Numbered from the stretch's first letter, positions 23,685 to 31,511 are shown. The stretch: DNA of 52,519 nucleotides from Thermaceae bacterium (GCA_015478585.1 JADMIM010000016.1:1-52519), one strand, 5' to 3'. Notes: generated by a model not told the origin, from the letters alone. Made by a program: numbers and translations.

Positions 23685-26610
23685 ACTTCAAGGCTCCCTC
23701 GAGCCCCGCAAAAGCCTTGTCCAAATCGAACCCGCCGCCCTGAGCCAAGGCTCCCTTGCCCCCACCGCGCCCGCCCGCCGTCTCGGATAGCTTGCGCATC
23801 ACCGCGCCTGCGTCCAAACCCTTGTCCTGAGCGTTCTTGCCGAGCTTGAGCACCAAGTTTTGCCCCGAGCCCACCGCCACCAAGTCCGCCTTGTGTTTCT
23901 CGAGCAGTTCATCCGCCGCACCGCGCAAGGCACCCGCCTCGATGCCCTCCAGCCGCACCGCCAGGTATTTATAGCCGCTGGCCTCTTGCAGTGAAACCCC
24001 TGCACTGCCGCCGAGTTGGGCTCGAGCCAAATCCATCTTGAGCCGGGCAATTTCCTTCTCTTGGGCCTTTAGCTCGTCTTGCAGCTTGCCCACGCGCTCG
24101 GGCAGCCCTTCGGGGCTCACCCCGAGTTCGCGCGAGAGGGCCGAGACCCGCTCGAGGCTCTCCCGCACATATTGCGCTGCCTCCGTTCCAGTCAGAGCTT
24201 CTATTCGGCGAACCCCCGCCGAGACCGACTCCTCGAGGCGAATCACCAACATCCCAATCTCTCCGGTGCGCCGAACATGGCAGCCGCCACAGAGTTCCTT
24301 GCTGCTCACGCCGTCCACGCTACCCTCGACGCTCACCACCCGCACCACATCGGAATACTTCTCGCCGAAGAGGGCCATAGCCCCCTCTTTCTTGGCCTCC
24401 TCGATGGGTTTGTAGGCATAGCTGACCGGGAAATCCGCCTGAATCCAGCGGTTGACCAGCAACTCGACTTTGGCTAAATCCTTGGGATTAATCGGCTCAG
24501 GTTGGGTGAAATCGAAGCGCAATCGGTCGGGGCCAACGTAGCTACCCGCCTGGCGGACGTGCGTCCCCAGCACCGAGCGCAACGCGGCATGGAGCAGGTG
24601 CGTGGCGGTGTGATTCCGCTCGATGTCGCAGCGGTGCAGGTCTACCATGGCCCGCACGACGGTTCCGGCCTCGAGAGTCCCTTCCTTTACGTTGGCGAGG
24701 TGCAAAAAGATGCCATCCGGGTTTTTCTGGGTGGTGGATACCTGCGCCCAGCCGCCCTCCCACTCGAGCACCCCTACGTCCCCCACCTCGCCCCCGCCCT
24801 CGGCGTAGAAGGGAGTTTTGTCCAGCACCACCTGAACCTCCGTGCCTGCCGGGGCTTCTTCCAGGGTCTGCTCGCCCACCAACAGCAGCTTGACCTGGGC
24901 CTCGAGGTCGGTCTGCTCGTAGCCCAAAAAGCTCGTCCCGCCGTAGTCCTGCGCGAGCGCGGAAAGTGCTTCATTTGACTTCTTGAACAAGTCTTTGTCG
25001 AAGGCCGCATTGCGCCGGGCGAGGTCTTGAGCTTCTTCCAAAGCTTTCTCGTAGCCCTCGGTATCTACCTTGATGCCTTTTTCATCGGCAATCTCGAGGG
25101 TCAAGTCGAGCGGGAAGCCGTAAGTGTCGTAAAGCTTGAACGCTTCTTGCCCACCCAGAGTTACCCCGGACATTTCTTCGCTGTCAGGGATTTCTGAACT
25201 GCCTGAATAAAGCAAGGGTCCGCTGTAAGGATTTTTCGAGTGGCCTATAGCACCGATACCATTTTGGCGCGAATAATCATCGAGAACGTCGTGAAGAACC
25301 ATGTGTAAATGCTCGAAGCTATACTCCCGAATATATTTAGTTATCCAACCTCGGAGTTTGGGATGTAGATAGACCGAGATGCGTCCGTTGGCATCGGTGT
25401 CATGGGTGAACGGGAATCTCTTGGCAACCACCTTAATCAGTTCGTCATTAAGCCTCGAAATCCCCGCCTCGAGCGTCCGCAAGAACTGCTCCTCCTCGAG
25501 CCGAACCTGCTTCTGCACGCCCTCCAAGTTCTCGCGCAGCTCAGGATAAACCCCGCCCATCACGTCCGCTACCACCTTCGACAGCTTGTACATGAACGGC
25601 TCGCGCAAGCCCAACAAGTAGCCATATCGCACGGCTCGCCGCAGCAGCCGCCGCACCACGTAGCCGCGTCCAGTGTTGGAAAAGGTCGCGCCGTCGGAGA
25701 GGAGGAAGCTCACCGCCCGCGCGTGCTCGCTGATGACCCGGTGGGCCAGCGAACTGTGGCTCTGCTGGCTGTTGGTAGGCGGCCCTTCGTAGCTCACGCC
25801 GGAGAGCTTGACGATTTCCGAGATAAGCGCTTGGAACTCGTCGGTCTCGTAGAAATCCCTCACGTTTTGCAAGACCATTGCTACTCTCGCCAGTCCCATG
25901 CCGGTGTCAATGTTGGGCTTGGGGAGCGGTTCTAAAACACCGCCATCCTTGCGGTCAAATTGCGGGAAAACCAGGTTCCAGATTTCCACGAAGCGGTTGG
26001 ATTGGCGGGTTTCGTAATAATTGGCCCAGGTGTCGCTGCCAAACTCCGGCCCCCGGTCGTAGTAAATCTCGCTACACGGCCCGCACGGCCCGTTGGGGCC
26101 TTTGCTGGGAGCATCTTGGGGCCAGAAGTTCTCGTCGGCATCGAAGCGGTGGATGCGGTCTGCGGGAATGCCCACCCGCACCCAATGATTAAAAGCTTCA
26201 TCATCGTCTTTATAGACGGTGGCATAGAGGCGGTTGCCGTCCAAGCCGAGCCATTTGGGGTCGGTCAGGAGTTCCCAGGCCCACTCGATGGCCTCTTTCT
26301 TGAAATAGTCGCCGAAGCTGAAGTTGCCCAGCATCTCGAAAACGGTCTGGTGGCGGTTGGTGCGGCCCACGTTCTCGATGTCGCCAGTACGCACCGACTT
26401 TTGGCAGGTGGTGACGCGATACCACTCGCCTTCAAAGCCGGGGAAAACCGGCTTTCTCCCGGTGAAATAGGGCTTCAAGGGAGTCATGCCCGCATTGATG
26501 AACAACAGCGAGGGGTCGTTTTGCGGGATGACGCTGAAGGAGGGCAGTCTCAGATGGCCCTTCGACTCGAAGAAGGATAGGAACTTCTCGCGGATTTCGG
26601 CAGTTTTCAT
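23683..26610 (-). CDS. alaS: alanyl-tRNA synthetase with an unusual insertion
   Basis: Charges tRNA-Ala and edits Ser/Gly mischarging. All class II and editing motifs are present: residues 1-100 (KTAEIREKFLSFFESKGH, RTGDIENVGRTNRHQT), motif 2/3 region to about 240 (IDTGMGLARVAMVLQ), editing domain HTATHLLH (667-674), CGGCHV (774-779), and the C-terminal domain (DKAFAGLEGAL). At 975 residues it is about 90 longer than usual. The excess lies between LNDELI (388-393) and LGGQEAFKLYDTYGF: roughly residues 395-483 have no counterpart I know, and the DNA (25162-25428) is clearly more AT-rich. The reading frame is open through it, so the protein is likely made. It follows a structured leader upstream. 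Confidence 0.95.
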   Translation of the reverse strand: MKTAEIREKFLSFFESKGHLRLPSFSVIPQNDPSLLFINAGMTPLKPYFTGRKPVFPGFEGEWYRVTTCQKSVRTGDIENVGRTNRHQTVFEMLGNFSFGDYFKKEAIEWAWELLTDPKWLGLDGNRLYATVYKDDDEAFNHWVRVGIPADRIHRFDADENFWPQDAPSKGPNGPCGPCSEIYYDRGPEFGSDTWANYYETRQSNRFVEIWNLVFPQFDRKDGGVLEPLPKPNIDTGMGLARVAMVLQNVRDFYETDEFQALISEIVKLSGVSYEGPPTNSQQSHSSLAHRVISEHARAVSFLLSDGATFSNTGRGYVVRRLLRRAVRYGYLLGLREPFMYKLSKVVADVMGGVYPELRENLEGVQKQVRLEEEQFLRTLEAGISRLNDELIKVVAKRFPFTHDTDANGRISVYLHPKLRGWITKYIREYSFEHLHMVLHDVLDDYSRQNGIGAIGHSKNPYSGPLLYSGSSEIPDSEEMSGVTLGGQEAFKLYDTYGFPLDLTLEIADEKGIKVDTEGYEKALEEAQDLARRNAAFDKDLFKKSNEALSALAQDYGGTSFLGYEQTDLEAQVKLLLVGEQTLEEAPAGTEVQVVLDKTPFYAEGGGEVGDVGVLEWEGGWAQVSTTQKNPDGIFLHLANVKEGTLEAGTVVRAMVDLHRCDIERNHTATHLLHAALRSVLGTHVRQAGSYVGPDRLRFDFTQPEPINPKDLAKVELLVNRWIQADFPVSYAYKPIEEAKKEGAMALFGEKYSDVVRVVSVEGSVDGVSSKELCGGCHVRRTGEIGMLVIRLEESVSAGVRRIEALTGTEAAQYVRESLERVSALSRELGVSPEGLPERVGKLQDELKAQEKEIARLKMDLARAQLGGSAGVSLQEASGYKYLAVRLEGIEAGALRGAADELLEKHKADLVAVGSGQNLVLKLGKNAQDKGLDAGAVMRKLSETAGGRGGGKGALAQGGGFDLDKAFAGLEGALK
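25162..25428 (-). other. AT-rich insertion inside alaS
   Basis: Codes for about 89 extra residues (395-483) between the aminoacylation and editing regions, including YLHPKLRGWITKYIREY and HMVLHDVLDDY. It reads like a small alpha/beta domain with its own hydrophobic core. Base composition is lower in G+C than the flanks and CTCGAG is absent, which suggests acquisition from elsewhere. No intein or homing-endonuclease motifs were seen. Confidence 0.65.
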
Positions 26611-26648
26611 GGCTTCATTCCTTTACTGAGGGATCCCCGAATCGGACA

Positions 26649-26676
26649 GTTGAAGTCGGAGGCCTCCGACTTGTTG
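26649..26676. repeat. palindromic repeat, copy 1 (alaS leader)
   Basis: AAGTCGGAGGCCTCCGACTT (26653-26672) is a perfect 20-base palindrome inside GTTG...GTTG. A close copy lies at 29422-29450. It is in the untranslated region ahead of alaS and would form a strong hairpin in the mRNA. Confidence 0.65.
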
Positions 26677-26745
26677 CGCTACAAGACTCGCTAATTTACA
26701 CAATTCCCGCACCTGTCAGATAGCTCTAGTCCGATTTGGGGCTAC

Positions 26746-26836
26746 AAAAAAAGATTCTCCCTGTAGGCAAACCCCAACGGCTTCTTTCGCCAGGAAAGAA
26801 TACCGTTAGCGGGTAGCTCGGGAGAATCGCATCCTG
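26746..26836 (-). ncRNA. hairpin RNA or attenuator upstream of alaS
   Basis: Reading the minus strand, GATTCTCCC (26828-26820) pairs with GGGAGAATC (26761-26753), with further nested pairs ACCC/GGGT, AACGG/CCGTT (26807-26803 with 26780-26776) and TTCTTTC/GAAAGAA around a five-base loop, and then seven Ts (26752-26746). This is a long extended hairpin ending in a textbook terminator. A good promoter lies just upstream, giving a transcript of about 90 bases. It is either a short stand-alone RNA or a leader that terminates before alaS unless antitermination occurs. It is not a recognised T-box (no TGGNACCGCG-like sequence found). Confidence 0.6.
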
Positions 26837-26842
26837 TTTTTG

Positions 26843-26871
26843 AATATACAAAGGCGGTATGCGTTTGTAAA
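26843..26871 (-). promoter_or_regulatory. sigma-A promoter ahead of the alaS leader RNA
   Basis: On the minus strand, -35 TTTACA (26871-26866), exactly 17 bases, then -10 TATATT (26848-26843). Transcription would start near 26836, just before the hairpin. GTAAA-TG-TTTAC next to the -35 could be an operator. Confidence 0.7.
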
Positions 26872-26880
26872 GGTAAATGT

Positions 26881-27064
26881 TTACAGTGCGAAGGATATGT
26901 CCTGCCCAGCACGTAGGGCTAGATCTGAGACCCGGCCCTACACGCGCATCAATCGTCAATATCTTTGGTAAGCAGACCGATTTTCTTTACCCGAATGATT
27001 TCGGTTGTAACCCGCGCCGGGCGCAAGGCTTTGCGCCCTCTACGAAATACCTAGGGCAAACCCT
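26881..27064. other. intergenic region between the alaS promoter and the GNAT gene
   Basis: Contains only a small inverted repeat GTAGGGC/GCCCTAC (26913-26919 with 26935-26941) and a G/C-rich GCGCCGGGCGCAAGG stretch. No gene was seen. Confidence 0.4.
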
Positions 27065-27070
27065 TACACT
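27065..27070 (+). promoter_or_regulatory. -10 box of the GNAT gene (leaderless)
   Basis: TACACT followed by CGCTTC and then the ATG at 27077. There is no Shine-Dalgarno sequence, so the mRNA is probably leaderless. Confidence 0.5.
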
Positions 27071-27076
27071 CGCTTC

Positions 27077-27610
27077 ATGACGTTTTTCGAGACCTCGAGG
27101 CTCATCGCAAGGCGGTTTGAACCGCGCGACTTAGAACCCTTCGCGGCCTACCGTGCCGACCCTGCAGTGGCCCGTTATCAGATGTGGGAGCCTTTTACCC
27201 TCGAGCAGGCCGCCGACTTTCTCGAGCGCATCAAAGGCCGCAACCCCGGCGAGGCAGGCTGGTTCCAGTTTGCCCTAGAACTCAAGTCGAGCGGCCAGCT
27301 AATTGGAGATTTAGCCTTGCGCACCGACGCGAACGATGCCCGGCTGGGCGAACTCGGCTACACGATTTCGCGTCAGCATCAGGGCCAAGGCTATGCCAGC
27401 GAGGGTGCTCGAGGCTTATTGAATTACGCCTTCAGGATCCTAAAGATGCACCGGGTTATGGCCTCGTTCGACCCTAGAAATGGGGCCTCGAGGCGTGTTT
27501 TGGAGAAAGTGGGGATGCGCCAGGAAGGATATTTCGTGGAGAGCCTGTGGAGCAAGGGCGAGTGGACGGATGACGAAGTGTTCGCGGTGCTGTCCCGCGA
27601 GTGGCCGTAG
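27077..27610 (+). CDS. GNAT-family N-acetyltransferase (RimJ/RimL type)
   Basis: A 177-residue acetyltransferase of the RimL/RimJ-like subgroup that transfers acetyl groups to an amine, often a protein N-terminus or a small molecule. The start TSRLIARRFEPRDLEPF is typical; ELGYTISRQHQGQGYASEGARGLLNYAF (95-122 region) is motif A with the CoA pyrophosphate loop Q-x-x-G-x-G/A, and GASRRVLEKVGMRQEG is motif B. The end lies in a 42-bp tandem repeat, which supplies the last codons and stop. The substrate is unknown. Confidence 0.88.
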   Translation: MTFFETSRLIARRFEPRDLEPFAAYRADPAVARYQMWEPFTLEQAADFLERIKGRNPGEAGWFQFALELKSSGQLIGDLALRTDANDARLGELGYTISRQHQGQGYASEGARGLLNYAFRILKMHRVMASFDPRNGASRRVLEKVGMRQEGYFVESLWSKGEWTDDEVFAVLSREWP

Positions 27611-27717
27611 GCCATAGGCGCTGTGCGCCTAAGCGACCGCGAGTGGCCGTAGGCCATAGGCGCTGTGCTAGCGTTCGCGCTATAGCGCTAAGCTGGCCTA
27701 AGCGACCGCGAGTGGCC
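27595..27717. repeat. 42-bp tandem repeat overlapping the GNAT stop
   Basis: A unit starting CCGCGAGTGGCCGTAGGCC occurs at 27595 and 27637 (32 identical bases, period 42), and its first part again at 27706. Between them lie palindromic words such as TAGCGTTCGCGCTA. The first copy overlaps the end of the GNAT gene, so the last residues and stop are repeat-derived. Confidence 0.7.
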
Positions 27718-27722
27718 CGGAA

Positions 27723-28140
27723 TCACAGGGGTATAACCGAGTCGTTCGGAAAGGCTGACGGAGCCACCGATTGCCCCGGCTGCACTACAAATCGCGTCAG
27801 ATATTCGTCGCCCTGGGGGTCTGGGATGGTGCAATTTATAGTTCTGCGCCAAGTCAAGCAGCGCAAAATCCGGTTGAGGTGGATCGTGTTCGTCGAGAAA
27901 AACAGGGTTTTGCACTCTTACCCTGGCTCGATCCGCGAATTTCGCCACCAACGCTTCGTTGAGCTGGTTTACGACATCCGCATGGTCTTCGCCTATGGCC
28001 ATCTCATATACCTCTCCGTCAATGAGTTCTACATGCTTTTCGGGGTCGAGCAGACCTGCTTTATCCATAGCTACCAACTCGCCCACCGTCCGCCGCTTCC
28101 GCTGGGGCACGTGGCTCTGGTTTTTCGGGGGCGCGATCAT
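27723..28140 (-). pseudogene. broken Uma2-family (DUF820) gene
   Basis: Uma2 proteins are PD-(D/E)XK nuclease-like and often of unknown role. The N-terminal part is normal: RKRRTVGELVAMDKAGLL, EKHVELIDGEVYEMA, HADVVNQLNEALVAKF, VQNPVFLDEHDPPQPDFALL. After KLHHPRP the frame runs into a stretch not like the family. In the neighbouring frame the usual C-terminal tail is found, GDEYLTRFVVQPGQSVAPSA ending VIPL and TGA at 27723. So about 70 middle residues, including the catalytic EVA-type strand and Lys, are deleted at a P-rich junction and the frame is shifted. It is a pseudogene. The 5' end could also be ATG 28176. Confidence 0.75.
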
Positions 28141-28199
28141 AGCACAAGGATATTTCGTTTTCCCCTCTATTTCCATAGACGTACGGCACTGTTCCGCGC

Positions 28200-28205
28200 T
28201 ACAAT
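28200..28205 (+). promoter_or_regulatory. -10 box of the IMPDH/GMPR gene (leaderless)
   Basis: TACAAT, then eight bases, then the GTG at 28214. It is close to the sigma-A consensus and there is no ribosome-binding site. Confidence 0.5.
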
Positions 28206-28213
28206 AGCGCTTT

Positions 28214-29326
28214 GTGAACACCGAAATTCTCGACCAAATTTCCTTGGAAGCCCTCGAGCAGGCCCAGACTGCCATTGCCGCCTACCCCTACCCCAGGCTC
28301 GAGACCTATTACACCTTCGCGGACAAATCCATCATCCCAACTTTCCTCACCAAACCCTTCTCCCGCAGCCAGGTAGGAACCCGGCAGCTTTTTTACACGC
28401 TGCGTGCCTCGGAAGAGATTTTCCCGGCCTTCGGGGCTTCCATGAGCATGATGCGCTCGAGGTTCGCCCGCGACGTGTGGGACGAGGGTAGCGGGGGGGT
28501 GCATATTTTGCCCAGGGTGGGACTTTCCGATGCCCAGCGCATCGCCGATGTGCAGGCCAGCGCTCCAGCACAGGTTGGGGTGGCGCTGGGTATCAGCGAG
28601 GACGAGACCTTTCTAGCCGAGCTTTTCGCTCAGCCTAACCTGGCTTTCGCCTCAATTGACATCGCCCACGGGGCTAACGCTGCGGTGCTGCCGGTGCTCG
28701 CCAAGATTCGGCAGCAGGGCATCGAAAGCGGCATCATGCTGGGGAACGTGGGTAGCCTCGAGGGTTTCGCCTACGCCTACTGGCTCATGAAGCTCTCTGG
28801 CTTCAAGCACTTCATCATCAAGGTGGGCGTGGGGCCGGGCTCGGTCTGCACCACCCGCATCAATACGGGCGTGGGGGTGGGGCAGCTCTCGCTCTTGGAA
28901 GAAATCTACCGCTTCCGGGGCGGTGCAGGTTACACCGACGCACAAATTATCAGCGATGGTGGGGTTAATAGCGCGGGTGACTTCGTAAAGGCCATGGCCT
29001 ATAGCGAGGGCGTGATGATGGGTAAGTTTTTTGCCTCGGGGAGTTTCGAGGACGAGGTGCTCATCAAAAAAGACGGGCGCTTGGAGGGCATCCACCTCTA
29101 CGGCATGGCCTCGAGCCTAGTGACCGAGAAGCGCAACTACATCGAGGGCTCCTCGCAGACCCTGCGGGCTTTCCACCACACTGCCCAGGAGGCTGTTTCC
29201 CGCTTGCGCGAGGGCCTGCAAAGCGCCATGACCTATGTCAACGCCACCAACCTCAACGAGTTCCGGGGCAACGTGCGCTTCGCGCTCAACTCGGCGGCGG
29301 CAATTACCGAGGCAGGGGTGCATTGA
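28214..29326 (+). CDS. IMP dehydrogenase/GMP reductase family protein
   Basis: A 370-residue TIM-barrel enzyme of the IMPDH/GMPR superfamily, purine nucleotide interconversion. The catalytic loop VGVGPGSVCTTR (about 214-225, with the nucleophilic Cys) and the phosphate-binding IISDGGVNSAGDFVKAMAYSEGVMMG are clear. The later GMASSLVTEKRNYIEGSSQTL and GLQSAMTYVNATNLNEF blocks look more like GMP reductase (NADPH-dependent GMP to IMP) than IMPDH, and there are no CBS domains. The N-terminal 110 residues, however, diverge strongly from both, so the exact reaction is uncertain. GTG start with a TACAAT box 8 bases upstream. It ends before a strong terminator. Confidence 0.78.
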   Translation: MNTEILDQISLEALEQAQTAIAAYPYPRLETYYTFADKSIIPTFLTKPFSRSQVGTRQLFYTLRASEEIFPAFGASMSMMRSRFARDVWDEGSGGVHILPRVGLSDAQRIADVQASAPAQVGVALGISEDETFLAELFAQPNLAFASIDIAHGANAAVLPVLAKIRQQGIESGIMLGNVGSLEGFAYAYWLMKLSGFKHFIIKVGVGPGSVCTTRINTGVGVGQLSLLEEIYRFRGGAGYTDAQIISDGGVNSAGDFVKAMAYSEGVMMGKFFASGSFEDEVLIKKDGRLEGIHLYGMASSLVTEKRNYIEGSSQTLRAFHHTAQEAVSRLREGLQSAMTYVNATNLNEFRGNVRFALNSAAAITEAGVH

Positions 29327-29330
29327 CGTT

Positions 29331-29354
29331 TACGGTTGACCGTTGACCGCAAAG
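29331..29354 (+). repeat. GTTGACCG repeat, second locus
   Basis: GGTTGACCGTTGACCGCAAA just after the IMPDH/GMPR gene, echoed by TGCGGTAAACCG at 29411-29422, so the two can pair around the terminator. The same words occur in the fur-folC spacer (7537-7609). Confidence 0.45.
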
Positions 29355-29356
29355 GC

Positions 29357-29404
29357 GACCCCCCCACAACTCGTGGGGGGGTCGGCAACGTGGGGGGTTG
29401 CTTT
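29357..29404 (+). terminator. double-hairpin terminator
   Basis: GACCCCCCCAC (29357-29367) pairs perfectly with GTGGGGGGGTC (29373-29383) around AACTC. A second hairpin GCAAC/GTTGC follows and ends in TTTT (29401-29404). Strong terminator for the IMPDH/GMPR gene. Confidence 0.75.
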
Positions 29405-29421
29405 TGACTCTGCGGTAAACC

Positions 29422-29450
29422 GTTGAAGCCGGAGGCCTCCGACTCGTTGA
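29422..29450. repeat. palindromic repeat, copy 2
   Basis: GTTGAAGCCGGAGGCCTCCG and following bases match 26649-26676 with only two to three changes. Here it lies ahead of the dienelactone hydrolase promoter. Two copies with the same flanks suggest a dispersed palindromic element. Confidence 0.6.
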
Positions 29451-29462
29451 CGGCCAACGCCC

Positions 29463-29468
29463 TATACT
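29463..29468 (+). promoter_or_regulatory. -10 box of the dienelactone hydrolase gene (leaderless)
   Basis: TATACT, eight bases, then the ATG at 29477. Confidence 0.5.
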
Positions 29469-29476
29469 GGTCGCAA

Positions 29477-30154
29477 ATGCCCACCCCTCAAACCGTCTCC
29501 TTTCCCTCTGGCCTCGAGCGGCTTCCATCCTATTTTGCCCAACCTGAAGGCCCTGGCCCCTTCCCCGGTCTAGTGGTAATTCACGAGGCGTTTGGCCTCA
29601 ACGAGGATATCCGCCAGATTACCCGCCGCTTTGCTAGCCAAGGATACGCGGCCCTGGCGGTGGATTTGTTCGGTGGGCGCAACCGGGTGATGTGTATGTT
29701 TCGGCTATTCGGGGGGATGCTGTTCAACTCCCTCGAGCACGGTGGCATCCGCGACCTGAAGGGCGCTCTGGACTTCTTGGGGGCACAGCCCGGTGTGGAT
29801 AAAACCCGGCTGGGAGCCATTGGGTTTTGTATGGGGGGCAGTTTGGCGATTGCTTGGGCCTGTACCGATGACCGCCTGAGAGCCATCGCCCCCTTCTACG
29901 GTATGAACCCGCGCCCCTTGGAGGCCGTGGCCCGGTCTTGCCCGGTGGTGGGCTCCTACCTGGAGAAGGACTTCACCGCTGCCGCCGGAAAAAAACTCGG
30001 CGAGAAACTCACCGAGCACAACATTCCTCACGACATTAAGATTTACCCCGGAGCCCATCACTCCTTCTTTGGCGCGGGCCAGAGTCACGACGAGGCTGCA
30101 TCGCAGGATGCCTGGAACCGCGTTTTAGGCTTTTTCGCTCAACACTTGGCCTAG
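29477..30154 (+). CDS. dienelactone hydrolase family protein
   Basis: A 225-residue alpha/beta-hydrolase of the dienelactone hydrolase family, with Cys-Asp-His catalytic triad. The motifs are VVIHEAFGLNEDIRQITRRFA (about 35-55), YAALAVDLFGGR, the Cys nucleophile in GFCMGGSLAIAWA (about 118-130), and PGAHHSFFG with the His. The acid is probably in the LEKDFTAAAGKK segment. The start ATG 29477 is preferred over the upstream frame start because of the TATACT box and because the protein begins with the typical TVSFPSGLERLPSYFAQPEG. It hydrolyses cyclic diene lactones or other small esters; the natural substrate is unknown. Confidence 0.9.
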   Translation: MPTPQTVSFPSGLERLPSYFAQPEGPGPFPGLVVIHEAFGLNEDIRQITRRFASQGYAALAVDLFGGRNRVMCMFRLFGGMLFNSLEHGGIRDLKGALDFLGAQPGVDKTRLGAIGFCMGGSLAIAWACTDDRLRAIAPFYGMNPRPLEAVARSCPVVGSYLEKDFTAAAGKKLGEKLTEHNIPHDIKIYPGAHHSFFGAGQSHDEAASQDAWNRVLGFFAQHLA

Positions 30155-30572
30155 AGCAGTTTTCGCAAAGAATCTTGGGGTAGCCTGGGCTTATTTACTG
30201 GGTTCATCTAAAGCAGAGAACCGTGATAGATTCGGTGGAGAACCCTAAAAAAATTAGCCCCAGCCTCTGCGTAGCGGAGCACGGGGCACAAAAAGGATTT
30301 GTGGGGTGCTCGAGGCTGGGGTTTTAGGATGGGTTTGGTTCGCAAAGAAACGCTGCTTGTCAAGACATCGGAAAGAAGTTAGCGCACAACGTCAAAAAGT
30401 AGAACCGCTCCCAGAACCATAGCTTAGAAACAAGTTGTGTAGAAGTTGTGCAGGTGACTCGACCCAACAAAGTTGAGCGGGACAGTTCTTCAGTAAGTGC
30501 TTTTCAGCCGACCGAAGGACTGTAACCGCCCAAAGGAAATGTAGCAAAAAGATGTGTAAAGCTGGTGCAAAG
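30155..30572. other. 418-base gene-free region
   Basis: No credible ORF on either strand. It contains one strong bidirectional hairpin (30258-30321). The rest (30326-30572) has many short words such as AAGTTGTGTAGAAGTTGTG and TTGTCAAGACATCGG but no clear promoter. A short RNA is possible but unsupported. Confidence 0.4.
30250..30325. terminator. bidirectional hairpin terminator
   Basis: CCCCAGCCTC (30258-30267) pairs with GAGGCTGGGG (30312-30321), and inside it GAGCAC (30277-30282) with GTGCTC (30306-30311). On the plus strand TTTT follows; on the minus strand the hairpin is followed by CTAA and seven Ts (30253-30247). It serves the dienelactone hydrolase from one side and meaB from the other. 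Confidence 0.7.
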
Positions 30573-31511
30573 CTAGCAAGAGTGCAGCTTGGCGGGTTGG
30601 TTCAACAGCTTTAGTGCAGCTTCTTCGGGGGTGAGCTCGCCCTTAGATACGCGCTCAATCAGGGCATAGCCCTCTTTGGTGCGCCGCCGCCCCCACTCCT
30701 GAATTACGCTTTCGACCTCGAAACGGGCACGTTCCAGGCGGTCAGCCTCGAGCAGCCCGTGCTCCTCTAGGTGACGGTAGTGGGTGTCAAGGGCCTCGAG
30801 CAAGCCCGGAATGCCCTCGGCTTTGGGGGCTATGGCGGTTAGTACCGGGGGTTTCCAGCCGCCCGGACGCATAGCTGCTAGCTCGAGGGTGGTTTTGATT
30901 TCCTGCACGATGCGCTCACCCCCTGGCAGGTCGAACTTATTCACCACAAAAATATCGGCGATTTCCATCACCCCGGCTTTAAAAGCCTGTACCGAATCGC
31001 CTGCGGCTGGGGTGAGGATGAGCACGGTGGTGTCCGCCACACGGGCAATATCTACCTCACTTTGGCCCACGCCCACAGTTTCCACCAAGATTCGGTCAAA
31101 GCCAAACGCCTCCAAAAATGCCAGCGAGGCCACCGTAGCGCCCGCCAGGCCGCCCAAGGCTCCACGGCTCGCCAGCGAGCGGATATACACGCCCTTGTCC
31201 TGGTGGTGGCGCATCATGCGGATGCGATCTCCCAGAATTGCCCCACCTGTAAAGGGGCTGCTGGGATCCACCGCCAACACCGCCACGGTTTCCCCGCGTT
31301 TTCGTATCTCCTCGATGAGTCGGTCAGAGAGGGTGCTTTTACCTGCGCCTGGACTGCCAGTAAGCCCCACTACCCTCGAGTTTCCCCGTCCGCGCAAACG
31401 CTTGAGCAGTTCCTGGCCTTCAGGATAGCCCGACTCGACCAGGGTGATGGCCCGTGCCAGAGCCCGCATATCTCCTGCCAAAAAGCGCTGTAAAAGCGCG
31501 GCAGCATCCAT
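30573..31511 (-). CDS. meaB: methylmalonyl-CoA mutase-associated GTPase MeaB
   Basis: A G3E-family GTPase that guards and reloads adenosylcobalamin on methylmalonyl-CoA mutase. The 312-residue product has the N-terminal helical cap, Walker A GSPGAGKST (52-60), VLAVDPSSPFTGGAILGDRIRM switch region, VETVGVGQSEVDI and NKFD (VVNKFDLPG). The C-terminus, with its helical dimer arm, is complete. No mutase gene is in the window. It lies 37 bases after the PP2C phosphatase on the same strand, so the two probably share a transcript. The assignment is secure. Confidence 0.93.
   Translation of the reverse strand: MDAAALLQRFLAGDMRALARAITLVESGYPEGQELLKRLRGRGNSRVVGLTGSPGAGKSTLSDRLIEEIRKRGETVAVLAVDPSSPFTGGAILGDRIRMMRHHQDKGVYIRSLASRGALGGLAGATVASLAFLEAFGFDRILVETVGVGQSEVDIARVADTTVLILTPAAGDSVQAFKAGVMEIADIFVVNKFDLPGGERIVQEIKTTLELAAMRPGGWKPPVLTAIAPKAEGIPGLLEALDTHYRHLEEHGLLEADRLERARFEVESVIQEWGRRRTKEGYALIERVSKGELTPEEAALKLLNQPAKLHSC

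Noticed and set aside
26611-26836. T-box riboswitch for alaS
   Set aside because: No T-box sequence (TGGNACCGCG-like) or specifier-loop layout was recognised; an unknown attenuator is kept instead.
30180-30540. 6S RNA, tmRNA or RNase P RNA in the gene-free region
   Set aside because: None of the conserved signatures were found; only a terminator-type hairpin is clear.
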